From Elymus sibiricus (Eukaryota > Streptophyta > Magnoliopsida > Poales > Poaceae), in NCBI GenBank assembly GCA_039707655.1, contig CM077676.1, positions 455,504,379 to 455,568,378 of the forward strand: DNA of 64,000 nucleotides. Direction: 5' to 3'. A program made the translations under genes and the position numbers. Positions 31,840-43,514 of the stretch are shown here, in pieces. The notes under the pieces are model-generated. The model had not been told where the DNA came from and made no database searches. It saw only the letters and a list, made by a program, of their open reading frames with translations. The first letter of the stretch is position 1; each line of letters starts with the position of its first letter.

Positions 31840-32205
31840 CACTATTCAGACTTCTGACCTGCAGCAATGGCTCGACGATCGTCAGGTTATCTTGGAATCT
31901 GTTTGTCAGCACTTCCTACGAGCTCAGCAGCGCATGAGAAACCAAGCGGACAAGCATCGCGTTGATCGTGTCTTCGCCGTGGGGGATTGGGTATTCTTAA
32001 AGCTCCAGCCCTATCTGTAGCCGTCAGTTGCTTCGCATGCAATTCATAAGTTGTCTTTCAAGTTTTATGGCCCTTATGAAATCTTGGAGCGAGTGGGCGA
32101 AGTGGCTTATCGGTTGGCATTGCCTCCGACCAGCCGTGTACATCCTGTCTTCCATGTTTCTCTGTTGCGAAAGTTTTTTATCTCTAGAGTGTCAGGTACT
32201 ACCCA
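31840..32205 (+). pseudogene. Gypsy (chromovirus-like) integrase C-terminal fragment
   Basis: In-frame text matches the end of a Ty3/gypsy integrase: LQQWLDDRQ, RMRNQADKHR, VGDWVFLKLQPY, then (past a TAG at 32018-32020) [22 protein letters not shown] and [12 protein letters not shown]. The 5' part is missing at the LINE duplication. The 3' part continues after the hAT at about 36127. The fragment would help bind DNA during integration in an intact element; here it is dead. Confidence 0.8.
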
Positions 32206-35200
32206 AACTTTTGAATAGCCGGCTATAGCAAATAGCCGCGGCATTTTTGGAGGCTACAAAAGGCTATAGCCGGGCTATAGCGCAGCTAAAGCCCTATAGC
32301 TGTTTTGCTAAATAATTTAATAAATTTAAATTTTGGGCAGCATATATTTGTGTATATATCAATAATTGACAGATATATAGCATATAAACAGCAATTTTGA
32401 TAAACATAGATATAAATAACAGGAGTTCTAGGCATAGTTCTCCACATATTACAAGTTTACAACATTAAGTAGCATCAGAAGACAGTCTTGTCCAAATATT
32501 ACAACAAAAGCTAGCATGTAGCAAGACGAAGGTAAGGACATAGTTCATCACAGATACAAAATCTTCACAGCAAGCAACAAGTTCACATTGCCCATAAATA
32601 CATGCATGTGATCAATCTGAGTCTGAAGCATCAGAGAGCACATCATCATCTTGATGCTGATTACCTTCTGTTTCCGAAGATGAAGAATTGGAAGAATCAG
32701 AAAGTACAGTGTCTTCTTGAACACAATGAAGCAAAGAATGCATATTTTTCTTCCGCTTCTTCCTAATGTGTGCATGTCGCTTTCCTCGGGCCTGTGATGT
32801 TGATGTTTCTGGTTCTTGAGTAGAAGTATCAGGTTGTTCTTGTTCACCTTGAACATTTTCTTCAGGAACAATCCCAGTAATGAACTCGTTCTCAACATCT
32901 TCAAAAACATCATCCACTATCTTCTCTATTGGGTCTTTTCTCCTGTTCTCTTTCTTATCCATCATCTGTGAGTTGACTTTGACAAAGACAAGATCCCTAA
33001 GCCTATCACTAAGTAGCCTACTGCGCTTCTTTGCATGGACCTGTGTATTATATTCAAATTTTAGTAACCAACAACAGTTATATAAATGTAAATTCTGCAA
33101 TAAACTAGAAGCTGATCTTTTTATTCACTGTATGTTGGTTTGCAGCTTTGCACAATATGTAACTAGTACATAGTAACCAAAAATCATGCATTACAGGCAA
33201 AGATGACAAAAGAGAGTTTGTTGTTGATTAAATCATAACCAGGAAGGAATAGTAAAAGATGACTTACTTGTTCAAATGCTGAAAAATTTCTCTCACAACC
33301 TGAGGAGCTGCATGTCAAACTAAGAATCTTTATGGCCAAATTCATTAGGTTTGGTGAGCTTGTGCCATGATTTAACCACCATGTTGCTGCATTAAGCAAT
33401 GAACAAACTATTAGTTAGACAAATAAAAAAATGACAAATAGAGGAAGTGAGATCAAATCAGCAAGCACTCACATGGATCAAAGTTTTTGTTTCTTCTCTG
33501 TCTTGTGGCAATGTCCGTTCCAAATGAATCCTTCTGACCTCGATACTCCTTGAGTTGTTCAATCATCTTATCTTGTTCATCATCATTCTCAATCATTGTT
33601 GTAATGCAAGTTATCACAGCTGCTCTAAATTTTCCATCTTTCTCAATTTGGATCTTGTTTGGATAGTAGTAGTAGGGGTTTAGAAAGTACCCAGCCAAAT
33701 GAAGCGGCTTCTTGAGCTTATTGTCCCACCGCTTGTCAATAATATCCAAAACAGATTTGCAGTGACTCTCATCATTGTCGAACCTCAACAAAATTTCTTT
33801 TTGTGCATCTAACATGCAACCATAGAAGAATCCCATCGCTGGCACATCACTGCCCATTCTTCTTAAAACATTGGCCATTGGCTCAAAGAAATTGACAGCA
33901 ATATCAACACGTTTCCAGAAGGCTTCAGATTTCACCACTTTGTGAGCTTTCTCACCCTTGTCCTTCTTCAGATGACCCATTTCATTTAGCTCATCTGATC
34001 TGAATAGTTTTTGCAGCCCATTCTTGTGTTCTTGCAAGCTTTTTAGATTGAGATAAGCTGTGGCAAATCTTGTAACACCTGAGCGCACAAGGTCTTTCTT
34101 AAGGACACTCCTCATCAAAGCCAAAACCCTTATATGAGCATACAAGAACACAGTCACTTGCCTTGCTTGGGTAATTGTTTTTTCAACCGGTCCAAGCTTC
34201 CCAATGTCCTCCAACATGAGATCAATTGTGTGGGCTGCACATCCATTCCAAAAAATGTTAGGTCTCTTTGCTTTCATGAGATTTGCCGCTGCTATATTGA
34301 CACTAGCATTGTCGGTTACCACTTGCACAACATTTTCTGCCCCTATGTCTTCAATGCACCCATCAACAAGCTCAAAGACATATCTGCCATCTTTCTTTTC
34401 AGCCGAGCAATCAACAGAATCCAAGAATAAGGAACCATGAGCACTATGAACAACTAGGTTCATTACTCCCATACACCTCCTATCTGTCCACGCATCAGTC
34501 ATGATTGTACAGCCCGTGTGCTCCCATGCTTCCCTGTGGCCCTTGAATGTATCCATCACTCTTTTCTTCCTTTTCTGCAAAAATGGTCCACTCATCTCAT
34601 ATGCACTAGGCCCCTGCAAATCTTTCCCAAACTGTCCAATGGCCTCAAGCATACAACCAAAGCTAGGAAGTGTAACAGCATTGTGTGGGATGCTAGCTTC
34701 ATAGAAGAATTGGCAAATGTACTCACAAGCTCTGCTCCTCTTCTTCTCTCTCTCTTGAGTTGACAGCAAGGTTTGAGTCTTTTCACCAAGGCTCTTTTTC
34801 TTGACAGATTCTTCAATAGTACTTGAACTATAGTACTTCTGAATAGAGCCACCTTTCAAGCTACTTGGGCGAGGTTTTGTCTTCAACACCACAACTGAAT
34901 TGTCCCTATCTTCATCACTTTCTTCTCCGTCTGAGTGATCCAAGTTAACTTTATCTCTCACTGTATACAATGCCTTGGCTTTCTTATCCTTTGCTTCGCC
35001 AGTCGCTAAGAGCAAAGCCGTCATCTCTTTGTTGACATCACTAGGAACGTTTTTGCAAGGTCTAACATTGTTACCTGTGATGCCAGCAAGGTGGAACTTT
35101 ACCCTTGTAACACCGTTAGTCATTACCTTGTCACAGAAATTGCACTTGAGATAATTCTTCCTGTTCTGATCTGCAGGTGAACAATACTTCCAAGCAGGGT

Positions 35201-36126
35201 CATCTGAGGGAGGAGCTGGAGGAGTTTGTTGTACTGAGGCAGTGCTTGATATACCAGTACCTATAGAGCAAAGAATGCAAAAAATAAATTTTCTGTCCAT
35301 AAATCAGTATAGAATTTAGGAAGAGACTCCACCATCAGCAACAATTCTATAGCAAATTCTACCGTTCATGTAGCATAAAATCCATTTTTTCTCTCCAACA
35401 GATGTACAGAACTAATTAGAACTTGGTGGCATCGAGTACTAGTAGTCTAGTACTAGATCTGACAACCAAAACGAGTAGGAATTAATTAATGAGTCCATAC
35501 GTCTTCTAACTGGTAGCAGAATTCTCCATGTTAAATTGCTGTAAACCAAACACTAGCCATCCATCTGTCGTGCGGCCATACCAGATATGAGGACAGGGAG
35601 TCAGGAACATGCGTACCTTGATGAGACATCGCTGCTTGTAGTTGAGGTCGGGGCGAGGAAGAGCGGGCGTGCGGCGGTCGGGAACGGCGAGGGCGGCGGC
35701 CGGTTCAGCGCGAGGATGGCGGCCGGTTCAGCGCGAGGACGACGGACGGGAAGCGCGAGGCGGCAGCCGGGAAGTGCGATGGCGGCAGCCGGTTCAGCAG
35801 CCAGGGCGGCGGCCGGAAAGAACTCGTGTGCGCGGCGCCGCCATGTCGCCTGCCATTTGGGGAGAGAGGAGGAAGTGAGGACTGAGGAAGCTTTTGGGCT
35901 AGGGTTACAACGAGGGCGGTCAGTTTTGGCCGCTGAATTGGGCCGCGCCCGCAAATTTTGGTCCAAAAATTTTTGGGCTCCAAGAGCGGGAGTATAGCGG
36001 CTATGAGGCTAAATTAAGGCTAAATTAGCTTAGCTGGGCTATTAGCGGCTAATGTCCATTTAGGCTATAAAGGCCTTAGCTGTAGCCGCAGACCTCCCCA
36101 AAGGCTATAGCCGGTCAATAGCACAG
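32206..36126 (-). mobile_element. hAT transposon with an intact transposase gene
   Basis: The insertion separates the gypsy integrase end from its chromodomain. The left end has GAATAGCCGGCTATAGC (near 32213) and the right end the inverse GGCTATAGCCGGTCAATAG (near 36100-36118). Both ends are rich in GGCTATAGC/TAGCCGCTA subterminal motifs, as in hAT elements. I could not confirm an 8-bp target duplication, so the limits are good to about 15 bases. Bases 32206-32611 are the 3' subterminal region. Bases 35630-36000 are the GC-rich leader, whose ORFs are not convincing. Confidence 0.75.
32612..35629 (-). CDS. hAT family transposase, intact, four exons, 782 aa
   Basis: The exons on the minus strand are 35629-35617, 35260-33473, 33386-33268 and 33040-32612. 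All junctions are GT-AG, phases match, and the joined length is 783 codons with no internal stop. The first exon supplies MSHQ and a split Gly codon; a longer start within 35261-35300 would read through the intron. Domains: a BED-type zinc finger (C44, C47, H61, C73), a Ser/Thr linker, and a DUF659-like core with TDAWTDR (about residue 270) and VTDNAS, both with likely catalytic Asp. Then come FWNGCAAHTIDLMLEDI and, across exons 2-4, the hAT dimerisation domain with WWLNHG, SGCERNFSAFEQ and KKRSRL. The tail is acidic and Ser-rich. Intact frame and splice sites make this the only transposase here that could be active, unless it is a domesticated host gene. The flanking inverted ends favour a transposon. 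Confidence 0.88.
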
Positions 36127-36345
36127 TTGCCTTCCCCTGATGTGTTGTTTCAGTTTCCTGAACAGATTCTGCAGCACCGCGTGGTTCGCCAGGGCTCCGA
36201 TTCCTTTGTTCGAGTGCTAGTCAAGTGGAATGCGCCGCAGGTGGAGATGGCCACTTGGGAAGACAAGGTCACTTTGCAGCGAAAGTTTCCAAGAGGGCCA
36301 AGACGATCAAGTGGCGCGCCAAGACGATGTTCAAATCACTGACAG
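36127..36345 (+). pseudogene. Gypsy chromodomain-like C-terminal fragment
   Basis: Continuation of the integrase fragment interrupted by the hAT: a FQFPEQIL start, then VRVLVKWN and MATWED, as at the C-terminus of chromovirus-type integrases, which read chromatin marks to guide insertion. The frame then drifts into Arg/Ser-rich text and stops at 36340-36342. No intact copy of this gypsy is in the window. Confidence 0.72.
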
Positions 36346-36570
36346 GCGCAAGCGCCAGCCTCGCCTGCCGGCTCGGCTAGCTGGGCCAGAATGGGCCCAT
36401 GTGGGGTGTTGATACTTATACCCGTGTACACAGGCGTGCGTGGTTAGACATGGATGAAACGGCTAGTTGCGTGTGTGTGTGTTTGACTTGTAGAGGAAGA
36501 AGAACTCCTTCCCTCTCCATTTCTCTGTAGCTCGTGAATTGGCCGGTAATGGAGATCGAGCCATGAACTA
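36346..36570 (+). repeat. LTR-like 3' end of the gypsy remnant
   Basis: From TGTTGATACTTATACCC (36408) to about 36568, repeated at 28354-28560 in direct orientation with a shorter TG run here. It follows the chromodomain as an LTR should, but clean TG...CA limits with a target duplication were not found. Confidence 0.5.
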
Positions 36571-37474
36571 GTCCTCACAGAACAGATAAAAAAGGAGCGC
36601 TGCACTGGATAAGGTCGCGGGTGTGGAGGTGGAGAGAGAGGAGAGGAGGGAATCAGCTGAGACCGTCGCTGTCCATGGAGAGAGAGGAGAGAAGGGGGGA
36701 ACCAGCTTGAGAAAGGAGAGGTGAGGAGTGAAGTCTATTTAAACCTTGAGTTTGTAGAGGGCGACACAAATGAACCCTCACGTCCAAGTCCCTGCAATCG
36801 ATACCCTATGCTCACCAATTCCGGTCAATTTAGACCTTGAATCCGTTTGGCGCACCGGGAAAAACATGATCCTGGCCGGGATCAAACGCTACTCTAACTT
36901 ACTACTTTGGCCCACCTGTCATATCCATCGTCTATCTCAATCCTCTTCCTCTCGTGCATTGGCCCACATTGTCGATGGCGTACAGATGGTCTTGAGCGCA
37001 GACACGATGGCGATAAGGCTCTACTCCAGATGCGTCGGGTAGTATTCAACAGCGACGACGATGCCAGCCTGTTTTTTTCCTGCCGGTGAGCGGAGGTGGG
37101 TGCGCGAGCAGGGGCGACGCTCCTCGCACCTGCACACAAAACTCCCCTGCGGCAGGCCGCGAGTGAAAGGGGCGACAAGAGCATGTGCTTCGGTCTAGCG
37201 ACGATCGTCCCCATGAGTACATTGCAGCCTTGGCCAGCTTGGTGAGCAGCGCTCCACCCCAAGGCAGATGATGCATGTAAGTAGCAGCACAAGCATCCAC
37301 ACGCACGCAAGCAGGAGCGACACACACGCTACCGCAACAGCAGCACGAGCACGCCGGTCTGCTCGCGGCGCGCCGGACACCGAAAAGACGAGGACGAGTA
37401 CTGCAAGGAATAAAAAGAGATGGAATTTTGTGAACTGGGTCTCACAACTCCAAGCAAATTGCTCACGTCAGTAG

Positions 37475-37511
<37 letters not shown>

Positions 37512-38050
37512 CGCCGTCGCCGTCACTCCAACCCCGAGAACTGTTGTTGAACTGCTCGTAGGGAGAGCTCTGCCGCGCCAATTTACTCTCCGCCTTCCCC
37601 TCCACGTCCCCTGCCGGCGGTGAGACCCATCGCAAGATCCCTCGAGAGCTCTTGGGCCTGTGCTCTGGTGAAGAGGGGCACCATTCCGGTGGCAGCGGTG
37701 GTGGCTCATCAGGGGCGGAGGTCGTGCCCCCGTCGCCCTCGGCGGTGCATGGCGGCCAAGGCGGAGCCCCGTCGTGCGGCAGAGGTGACGCTGCTGGACC
37801 ATCCTGTGTGACGAAAGATGCGGCAGACGACAATGGCGATGGGATCAGTGGCTCGACGCAGAGGTCCGGGATGAGCAGCGCTGCCAGGAGGCAAAACCCC
37901 CGCCCACCGCGAGGACGGCTGCATACGACATGGATTTCAGAAGAGAGAGAGAGTCAGAGCAGATAAAAAAAGAGGTTGACGAAGAAGGGTATGACACTCA
38001 GGGTTCAAAACAGACTTCACTCCCTTTACAAAGCCCCTACCACGACCACG
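36571..38050. other. Unassigned GC-rich DNA with a 35-base C run
   Basis: No convincing gene. GA-rich text is at 36620-36730. Overlapping ORFs on both strands at 37000-37960 have low-complexity Pro/Arg content. C runs uninterrupted from 37476 to 37510. Such a homopolymer is fragile in sequencing and its length should not be trusted. Confidence 0.4.
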
Positions 38051-38068
38051 ATATACCTTCGGTTGCTT

Positions 38069-38451
38069 TTTTTTTTTTACGGGTAAAAGACTTTATTTCT
38101 TATAGAATGGTCATATCATTTACAAGAAGAAGAGAAATAAAATCGGGGGTAGAATTCTCCCACAGTCCAGACGATCGGCTATCGAATGAATATCTAGCTA
38201 AAGTATCAGCAACTTGATTCGCTTCCCGAAAACAATGTTTATAGCAAATTTTTGTGAGATCCATAGCCATCTGCTTACACTCTAGAACCACAGCCATATC
38301 AGCTCGAAGATAGTCATCCATTGATTGCATTGCTTCCACCGCGAGCATGCAATCAGACTCAATTTTGACACTATTGCAACCAATGTTTGCTGCAAGATAT
38401 AGTTCCGATGGCCTGAAGCCGGAAAGTGAAAATCTCTCCCATTTTAAGGCC
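38069..38451 (-). mobile_element. 5'-truncated LINE fragment (RNase H end), 18-bp target duplication
   Basis: ATATACCTTCGGTTGCTT stands at 38051-38068 and 38452-38469, an exact duplication. The insert starts (plus strand) with a T run, which is an antisense poly(A) tail. Its minus-strand frame (38453-38100) encodes the end of an L1-type RNase H domain: IESDCMLAVEAMQS and CFREANQVADTLAR. Only the last 383 bases of the LINE were copied. Confidence 0.85.
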
Positions 38452-38798
38452 ATATACCTTCGGTTGCTTGTTGAACAATTTTGTGGAAATAAGTTTGAGA
38501 TAAAGAGGGTACATTACGTTAAAATATGTAAATTTTGCAGGTGAACAGTGGCATGGATGCATAGGTTGCTGGCGCGTTCACGTTCATCCGGCCGGTTGTT
38601 ATGATCTGCCGCACCCGCACGTACGTGTGCAAGTTTTAGAGTTAGAGATAGAGTTTGTTAGCAACTAGAGATAGATCCCAGCAGAAAACAAAAAAAGCAA
38701 CTAGCTAGAGATAGACTCAAATCAGGCGCGCGTCGCTTCTCTCCCTCCCTCCCTCCCTCCTCGATTCCCTGCACTGCACCAAGAGTTTGTTAGGTACC

Positions 38799-39543
38799 AT
38801 GACGAAGATAAGCTCCTATGAGCCGCCGAGCACCAGTTCAGCGGAGACCACAAACGGCGGAGGGCAGCCGTCGCCGGCGGCGCACCCCGATGAAGACGGC
38901 GACAGTGTCTTCCGGGTTTGTACGAGTTGTCGATAAATCATCACTACAAGATGGCCTACATGAATCCTAAAACCGGTCCCTTCTTTGTGTGTGCATGCAG
39001 CACGTGATGGTCAGTTTGGGCATGTTGGCATTCTTCGGCATCTCGGCCCTCCATGTATGGTACGACGCCGGGCACCACTGGTACGATGTCGTCATCACCG
39101 CCATCGTCTTCCTCTACGCCACGGTCATGATCCACCTGCGGCTCATCCGACGCCAGAATCAGAAGAAGAGACGGGAGCTCGAATCTTGCCAAGTGATTAT
39201 TGTTAGCACGCCCACAGATTCCGTACGTGCATCGCATCCAGATATTTGTAGTTAACCAATAGATTTGGTTTGCTAATCAACATGTTTTGATCATTTTGTG
39301 TATAAATTAACTAATTGTTTCGTGCAGTTGACATCAGTGTTGACGGTGGTCGCGACCTGGATCATGTTAATCTCCTTGGGGGTCATGCTCTTTGTCGTTC
39401 GCCCTGCTTGGTCTGACCTGGCCTTGGTTGCTTTCGCGTTGTTGGTTTCATTGGGAGCGATGCTTTTTATGCACAAACTTGAGGAAATTCATAGAAAGGA
39501 CATGCTTCACGAAAAAACTGAAGACGCGCCAGATCTTGTCTAG
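38799..39543 (+). CDS. Four-helix membrane protein, copy 1 (unrecognised family), three exons
   Basis: The exons are 38799-38915, 39001-39222 and 39328-39543, all phase 0 with GT-AG introns, giving 184 residues. The N-terminal 39 residues are Ser/Gly-rich and soluble. Exon 2 holds two hydrophobic segments (about residues 41-60 and 69-88) around a HVWYDAGHHWYD loop, then a basic patch (RRQNQKKRRELE) and a short CQVIIVSTPTD stretch. Exon 3 holds two more helices and a charged tail ending EDAPDLV. I know no name or function. The fold suggests a small integral membrane protein with both ends on one side. The near-equal copy at 44592-45390 has the same three exons, with exon 2 the same length and exons 1 and 3 differing by one codon each. 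That supports this model, and the 5' leader (AAGAGTTTGTTAGGTACCATG) is also shared. Confidence 0.8.
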
Positions 39544-39940
39544 TTCCAGAGCATCGGTAAAAGGGAGTGCACATAACTCATCTAGATGAGATATAACTTG
39601 GTCTCATTCGCCTGCTGACATCACCTATTATTGTTGTACTGTTGTTATAGCCGGTTTTGGTTTGCCGTGATTTTTTTTTCCAAGGAGCTACGATCGAACC
39701 TGCAATCTCAAAAATGGACAGCTAGTCCTGGCCACGTTAGCTAAGAATGACATTTGTCCATTATTAGTACTACGCACTATTAATGGAACCGTGTAACGTT
39801 TCGAAAATTTTCATTTTTTAATAAAAGAATATTTTAGCTTTTTTTGGTGTTCTCTGTACTTGGTATGCACACAAAAAATGACTAGTAATATCACCGTAAA
39901 AAGATTGAAGTCTGACCCTTTTGTCGTTTTGCATTTTTGT
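39544..39940. other. 3' flank of membrane-protein copy 1
   Basis: AT-rich, with a possible polyadenylation signal AATAAAAG near 39820. No gene seen. Confidence 0.4.
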
Positions 39941-40222
39941 GTGATAAAGTCTGACCCTTTTGAAACTTGCAGTTGCAACCCCCTTACAAAAATTGCAATT
40001 GCACCCTTCCTTGAAAACTTGCAGTTGCAACCTGGGTGAAAACGCGCGAGTAGTTGCGACCCAACTTATAAACTTGTAGTTGCGACCCCTCAAAATTTTT
40101 GCAGTTGCGACCCCTCTTATAAAATTGTGATTGCGACCCAACTTATAAACTTGTAGTTGCGACCCCTCTAAAAATTTGCAGTTGCGACCCCTCTTATAAA
40201 TTGTAGTTGCACTCATGTTACA
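39941..40222 (+). repeat. Short tandem repeat, about 35-bp GCAGTTGCGACCC units
   Basis: About eight degenerate units of AACTTGTAGTTGCGACCCC with AT-rich spacers. It merges into the longer-period array to the right, which uses the same CAGTTGC core. Confidence 0.7.
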
Positions 40223-40229
40223 ACGCTTA

Positions 40230-40803
40230 CAGTTGTATTTTTGGTGGTGGCTTGCAACTGGCCCCGACAACTCCTATCTCGACGCTAGTTGTAGTCGCTT
40301 TGTGTCTATGCAATTGCAGTCGCTTTACAACGGTTGCAGTTGTGTGTCCATTGGTGGACATGCAACTAGCCCCAACAACTCCTCCCCTTACCCTAGTTGT
40401 TGTCGCTTTGGGGCCATGCAGTTGCAATCAGGTTACAACGCTGGCAATTGCATGTCTAGTGGTGGACATGCAACTGACCCCGACAACTCCCCTCCTGACC
40501 GTAGTTGCAGTCGCTTGGCCCATGCAGTTGGAGCCAGGTTACAACACTTGCAGTTACATGTCTAGTTGTGCACATGCAACTGGCCTTGATAACTCCCCTC
40601 CTAACCCTAGTTGCAGTCGCTTTAGACCCATGCAGTTGCACTCGGGTTACAATGCTTGCAGTTGCATGTCTAGTGGTGGACATGCAACTGGCCACAACAA
40701 CAACTCTCCCGATCCCAAATGCCGTCGCTTTGCGACCGTGCAGTTACAGTCGGTTACAAAGCCTGCAGTTGCATGTCTAATGGTGGACATGCAACTGTCC
40801 CAT
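40230..40803 (+). repeat. Tandem array of about 107-bp units with built-in hairpins
   Basis: Five full units and part of a sixth, starting near 40240, 40351, 40459, 40562, 40670 and 40778. At most unit junctions CAGTTGCATGTC is followed after 7-8 bases by GACATGCAACTG, a near-perfect 12-base inverted repeat. Units differ by scattered changes, so they are not freshly amplified. Confidence 0.8.
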
Positions 40804-42230
40804 GTCCTGTCCCTGTCATGTTTTTTCAATCTCAACTTTATTATTGTGTTGACATGGTGATTTTTTTAAATAATAATAATAGGCAAAAGAAAAGTAAACA
40901 ATAAATTTTGCAATTTCTCAATCAACAAAACCAAAAAAAAATAACTCGCACACTTATGTTCCTCATACAAAACAAAAAAAGAAATAAGAAAAAGAAAATA
41001 ACCGCACTGCAAGACGAACAGAACAGAACAACAAAAATAAAAAATTGTTATTTTTAGTGACAACAAATATAGTGGCTGAGAAGGCCGTTCAGGCCGTTCT
41101 GAGAACCACAAAAGCACATGACTAGACAACAACGGGGTGCACGAGACGGCGCTACACAACCTAGCCAGTTTTGCACGAATCTCTGCGCATCCCTTAATCA
41201 AACGGTTCAGCAGGTGAATGAGACCATATTGTTTCTCAGCTAGCTGAGTTTCAGCAAAACCGATAATGGTAATCGGTACAGAGATGTGACCTCTACTTTC
41301 AATCCTGTTTCATAATAGTGCTGAGTGTACCGGTGAACCTTTGTAATCTCTATTTTTTTTTCTTTTTGCAAAAAGGCCTAGGACCATATATTAAGTATCA
41401 CAAGTCCTTAAAAACTCCTCCTTAGACTCCGTTTGGATCAGCAGCAGGTTGATATTGGGGGGCTTGGAATTGAATTGGACTCAAAACCAAATTAGCCTAT
41501 GTATTGAAATGGGCTTGAATACCAATTTTGTTGCTTGGTTGTAGATAGAATGTCTAGGTGGAATCTAATGAGATGGCAAACACGAATTCATGTTCGATGT
41601 GCATATGCTTCAATCGACCAATTATATATTCCTCTCCATCATGCTCAATGCCCCGATTGGATCCCTGTCTTGGCCGGTCATTCGCTCGCACCGCAGACTA
41701 CCGGGCGCTATTCTGCACCGCTGCCCACTCCACTGGCCACACCACTACAGATACAAAGGGAATCCGCTCCCGAGCAGGACCATGGAGGGAACGATTTCAG
41801 CACTCCCGGCCTAGTCCACGATTTTCGCATCCGTCATAGTCCAAAGCAACCTCAGGGCTTAGATGCCTGCCACCCATGATGACCTGGAGAACATGGGCGG
41901 CGCCTAGATGCCACCACCGACGATGACCTGCCACTCCTCCGCCTCACCTCCTTTGACCTCCCGCGGATTCCTCTCATGGTTGGAGAAGAAGACGAAGAGG
42001 TGGGTCACCGCAGCCAACAGGAAACTGGCCCACGTGGTGGCCGAAGAAGATGGCGTTGGTTGGGAAACACAACTCTTCCAGTGAGGTCATGTCGACTTTG
42101 AGGAAGAAAAGATGGGGCACCCGGTAACAGGCAAATGTGGCAAGGGACCTGTATAACGATGCTGGTGCTCACCTTGCTCCACGGCTCTACCCGTACGACA
42201 AAGGCATGGCCACATGGTATGGATCCAAGC
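40804..42230. other. Unassigned intergenic DNA
   Basis: AT-rich to 41400, then mixed. At about 41790-41850, ACTCCCGGCCTAGTCCACG text looks retrotransposon-derived, but no domain or terminus could be fixed. Confidence 0.35.
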
Positions 42231-43514
42231 CCTCGCCGTCGTGCCAGGAGCATCAGAATAGGTACACATGGGACAAGGATTTACCCAGGTTCAGGCCCTT
42301 GTGGTGAGGTAATAGCGTACATCATGCATGTCATTGTATTGATGTACATCGTATGAGGATAACATATGTTGGATGCCCAGTTGGGAGACCCCTACCTCCC
42401 CTTATTAGGTGGATGAGGGATATGTTACACGGGCCCAAGTCAGTCTACATTGCTTGTCACCCAAGATATCTACTATAGTAGATGTCTCGGACTACAAGTA
42501 ATGATGTATCCTCCTAGAGGAGGGCTGCTGGCAGGGTGAGGGGCCTACGCTGTAGCCCGGCCCCGAGGCATGCCTGACGACCGATTTCACCGAAGGTTGG
42601 ATACCCCTGGTGTATTGAACCGTTAGTAGCTCCCGAGCGTTTCTAGAGTTGGAGTCTTTTGTCGTCGGGAATGAGAACCCAGGCGGGCTCCTCCTGTTTT
42701 GGTGACAGCCGTGACCTGCCTTCATGAGTCCAACTTTGGAAATGCTTGGGCTCATCGGGCGTGTGGCCTTCTAGGTACACCTAGTGTTTTTTACTGTCAG
42801 TAGCTTCGCTCCATTAGGGTTGTTGACGAACCGAATGCGTCACCTTGGACTGCTAGGCGAGGTCTTGAGGAAATCCTTAGTACAAAGGAAAAATGATTTT
42901 GTACCGACTTGCTTTGAGAGAGCTTGACATGACACGATTTGTCGGGCTCATCGCCCCTAGGAGGAAGTCAAGAACAACCTTGTGTGGCGAGAAAGATGTC
43001 CGGCCTCGTCATCTTCTTTGTTGTTAGAGACACCCGGCTTCGCGGAAACCAGCCTGAGAAATGGTGATCTCAGCAAAGCACGAAGCATCGCAATTTATTT
43101 ATCTTTTAGATACTTGGGGCACGACAGTGCAACTGACGGGTGTAGCCCCCGAGCCTCTGTTGACTTGTGAAGCCATGCGGAGGGTTTACATTGATTTCTT
43201 TCGGGCTTGCCCGAAGGGTAAATGAGAGCCAGTCGTGCAGGATGCGGAAGGCATCCGACCTCCTGGTCTTGTTATGTCATTGAAGATGGTCAGCTTTGGA
43301 GCACTGAGTCCAATGCCGTCTATGATGCGTCGCGATTACTTTATCTTCCGTAGACACCGGGGGCACGATAGTGCACCCGGTGGGTGTAGTCCCCGAGCCT
43401 GCAGCCGACTCATGGAGTCGGGTGGAGGGTCTTGAGATGATGGTAGCTGAATAAAGCTAGGCGCAGCGATGTAGAGCCTTTGAGTCGGATGTCGCGAGGT
43501 GAAGAGAAGCCCCT
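42231..43514 (+). mobile_element. Retrotransposon-derived block (LTR/spacer type), limits unknown
   Basis: CCCAGGTTCAGGCCCTTGTGG and a CCCGGGCC-type region look like LTR DNA. Two copies of GGGTGTAGCCCCCGAGCCT-like text (about 43138 and 43380) are related, in inverse orientation, to the spacer units at 23885-24200. No gag or pol is visible. Confidence 0.4.

Noticed and set aside
37333..37966. ORFs of 104-157 codons around the C run
   Set aside because: They depend on poly-Gly or poly-Pro from the homopolymer and overlap in several frames.
40215..40860. 217-codon Cys/Thr-rich ORF and overlapping ORFs
   Set aside because: The peptide repeat follows the 107-bp DNA array in all frames, so it is non-coding.
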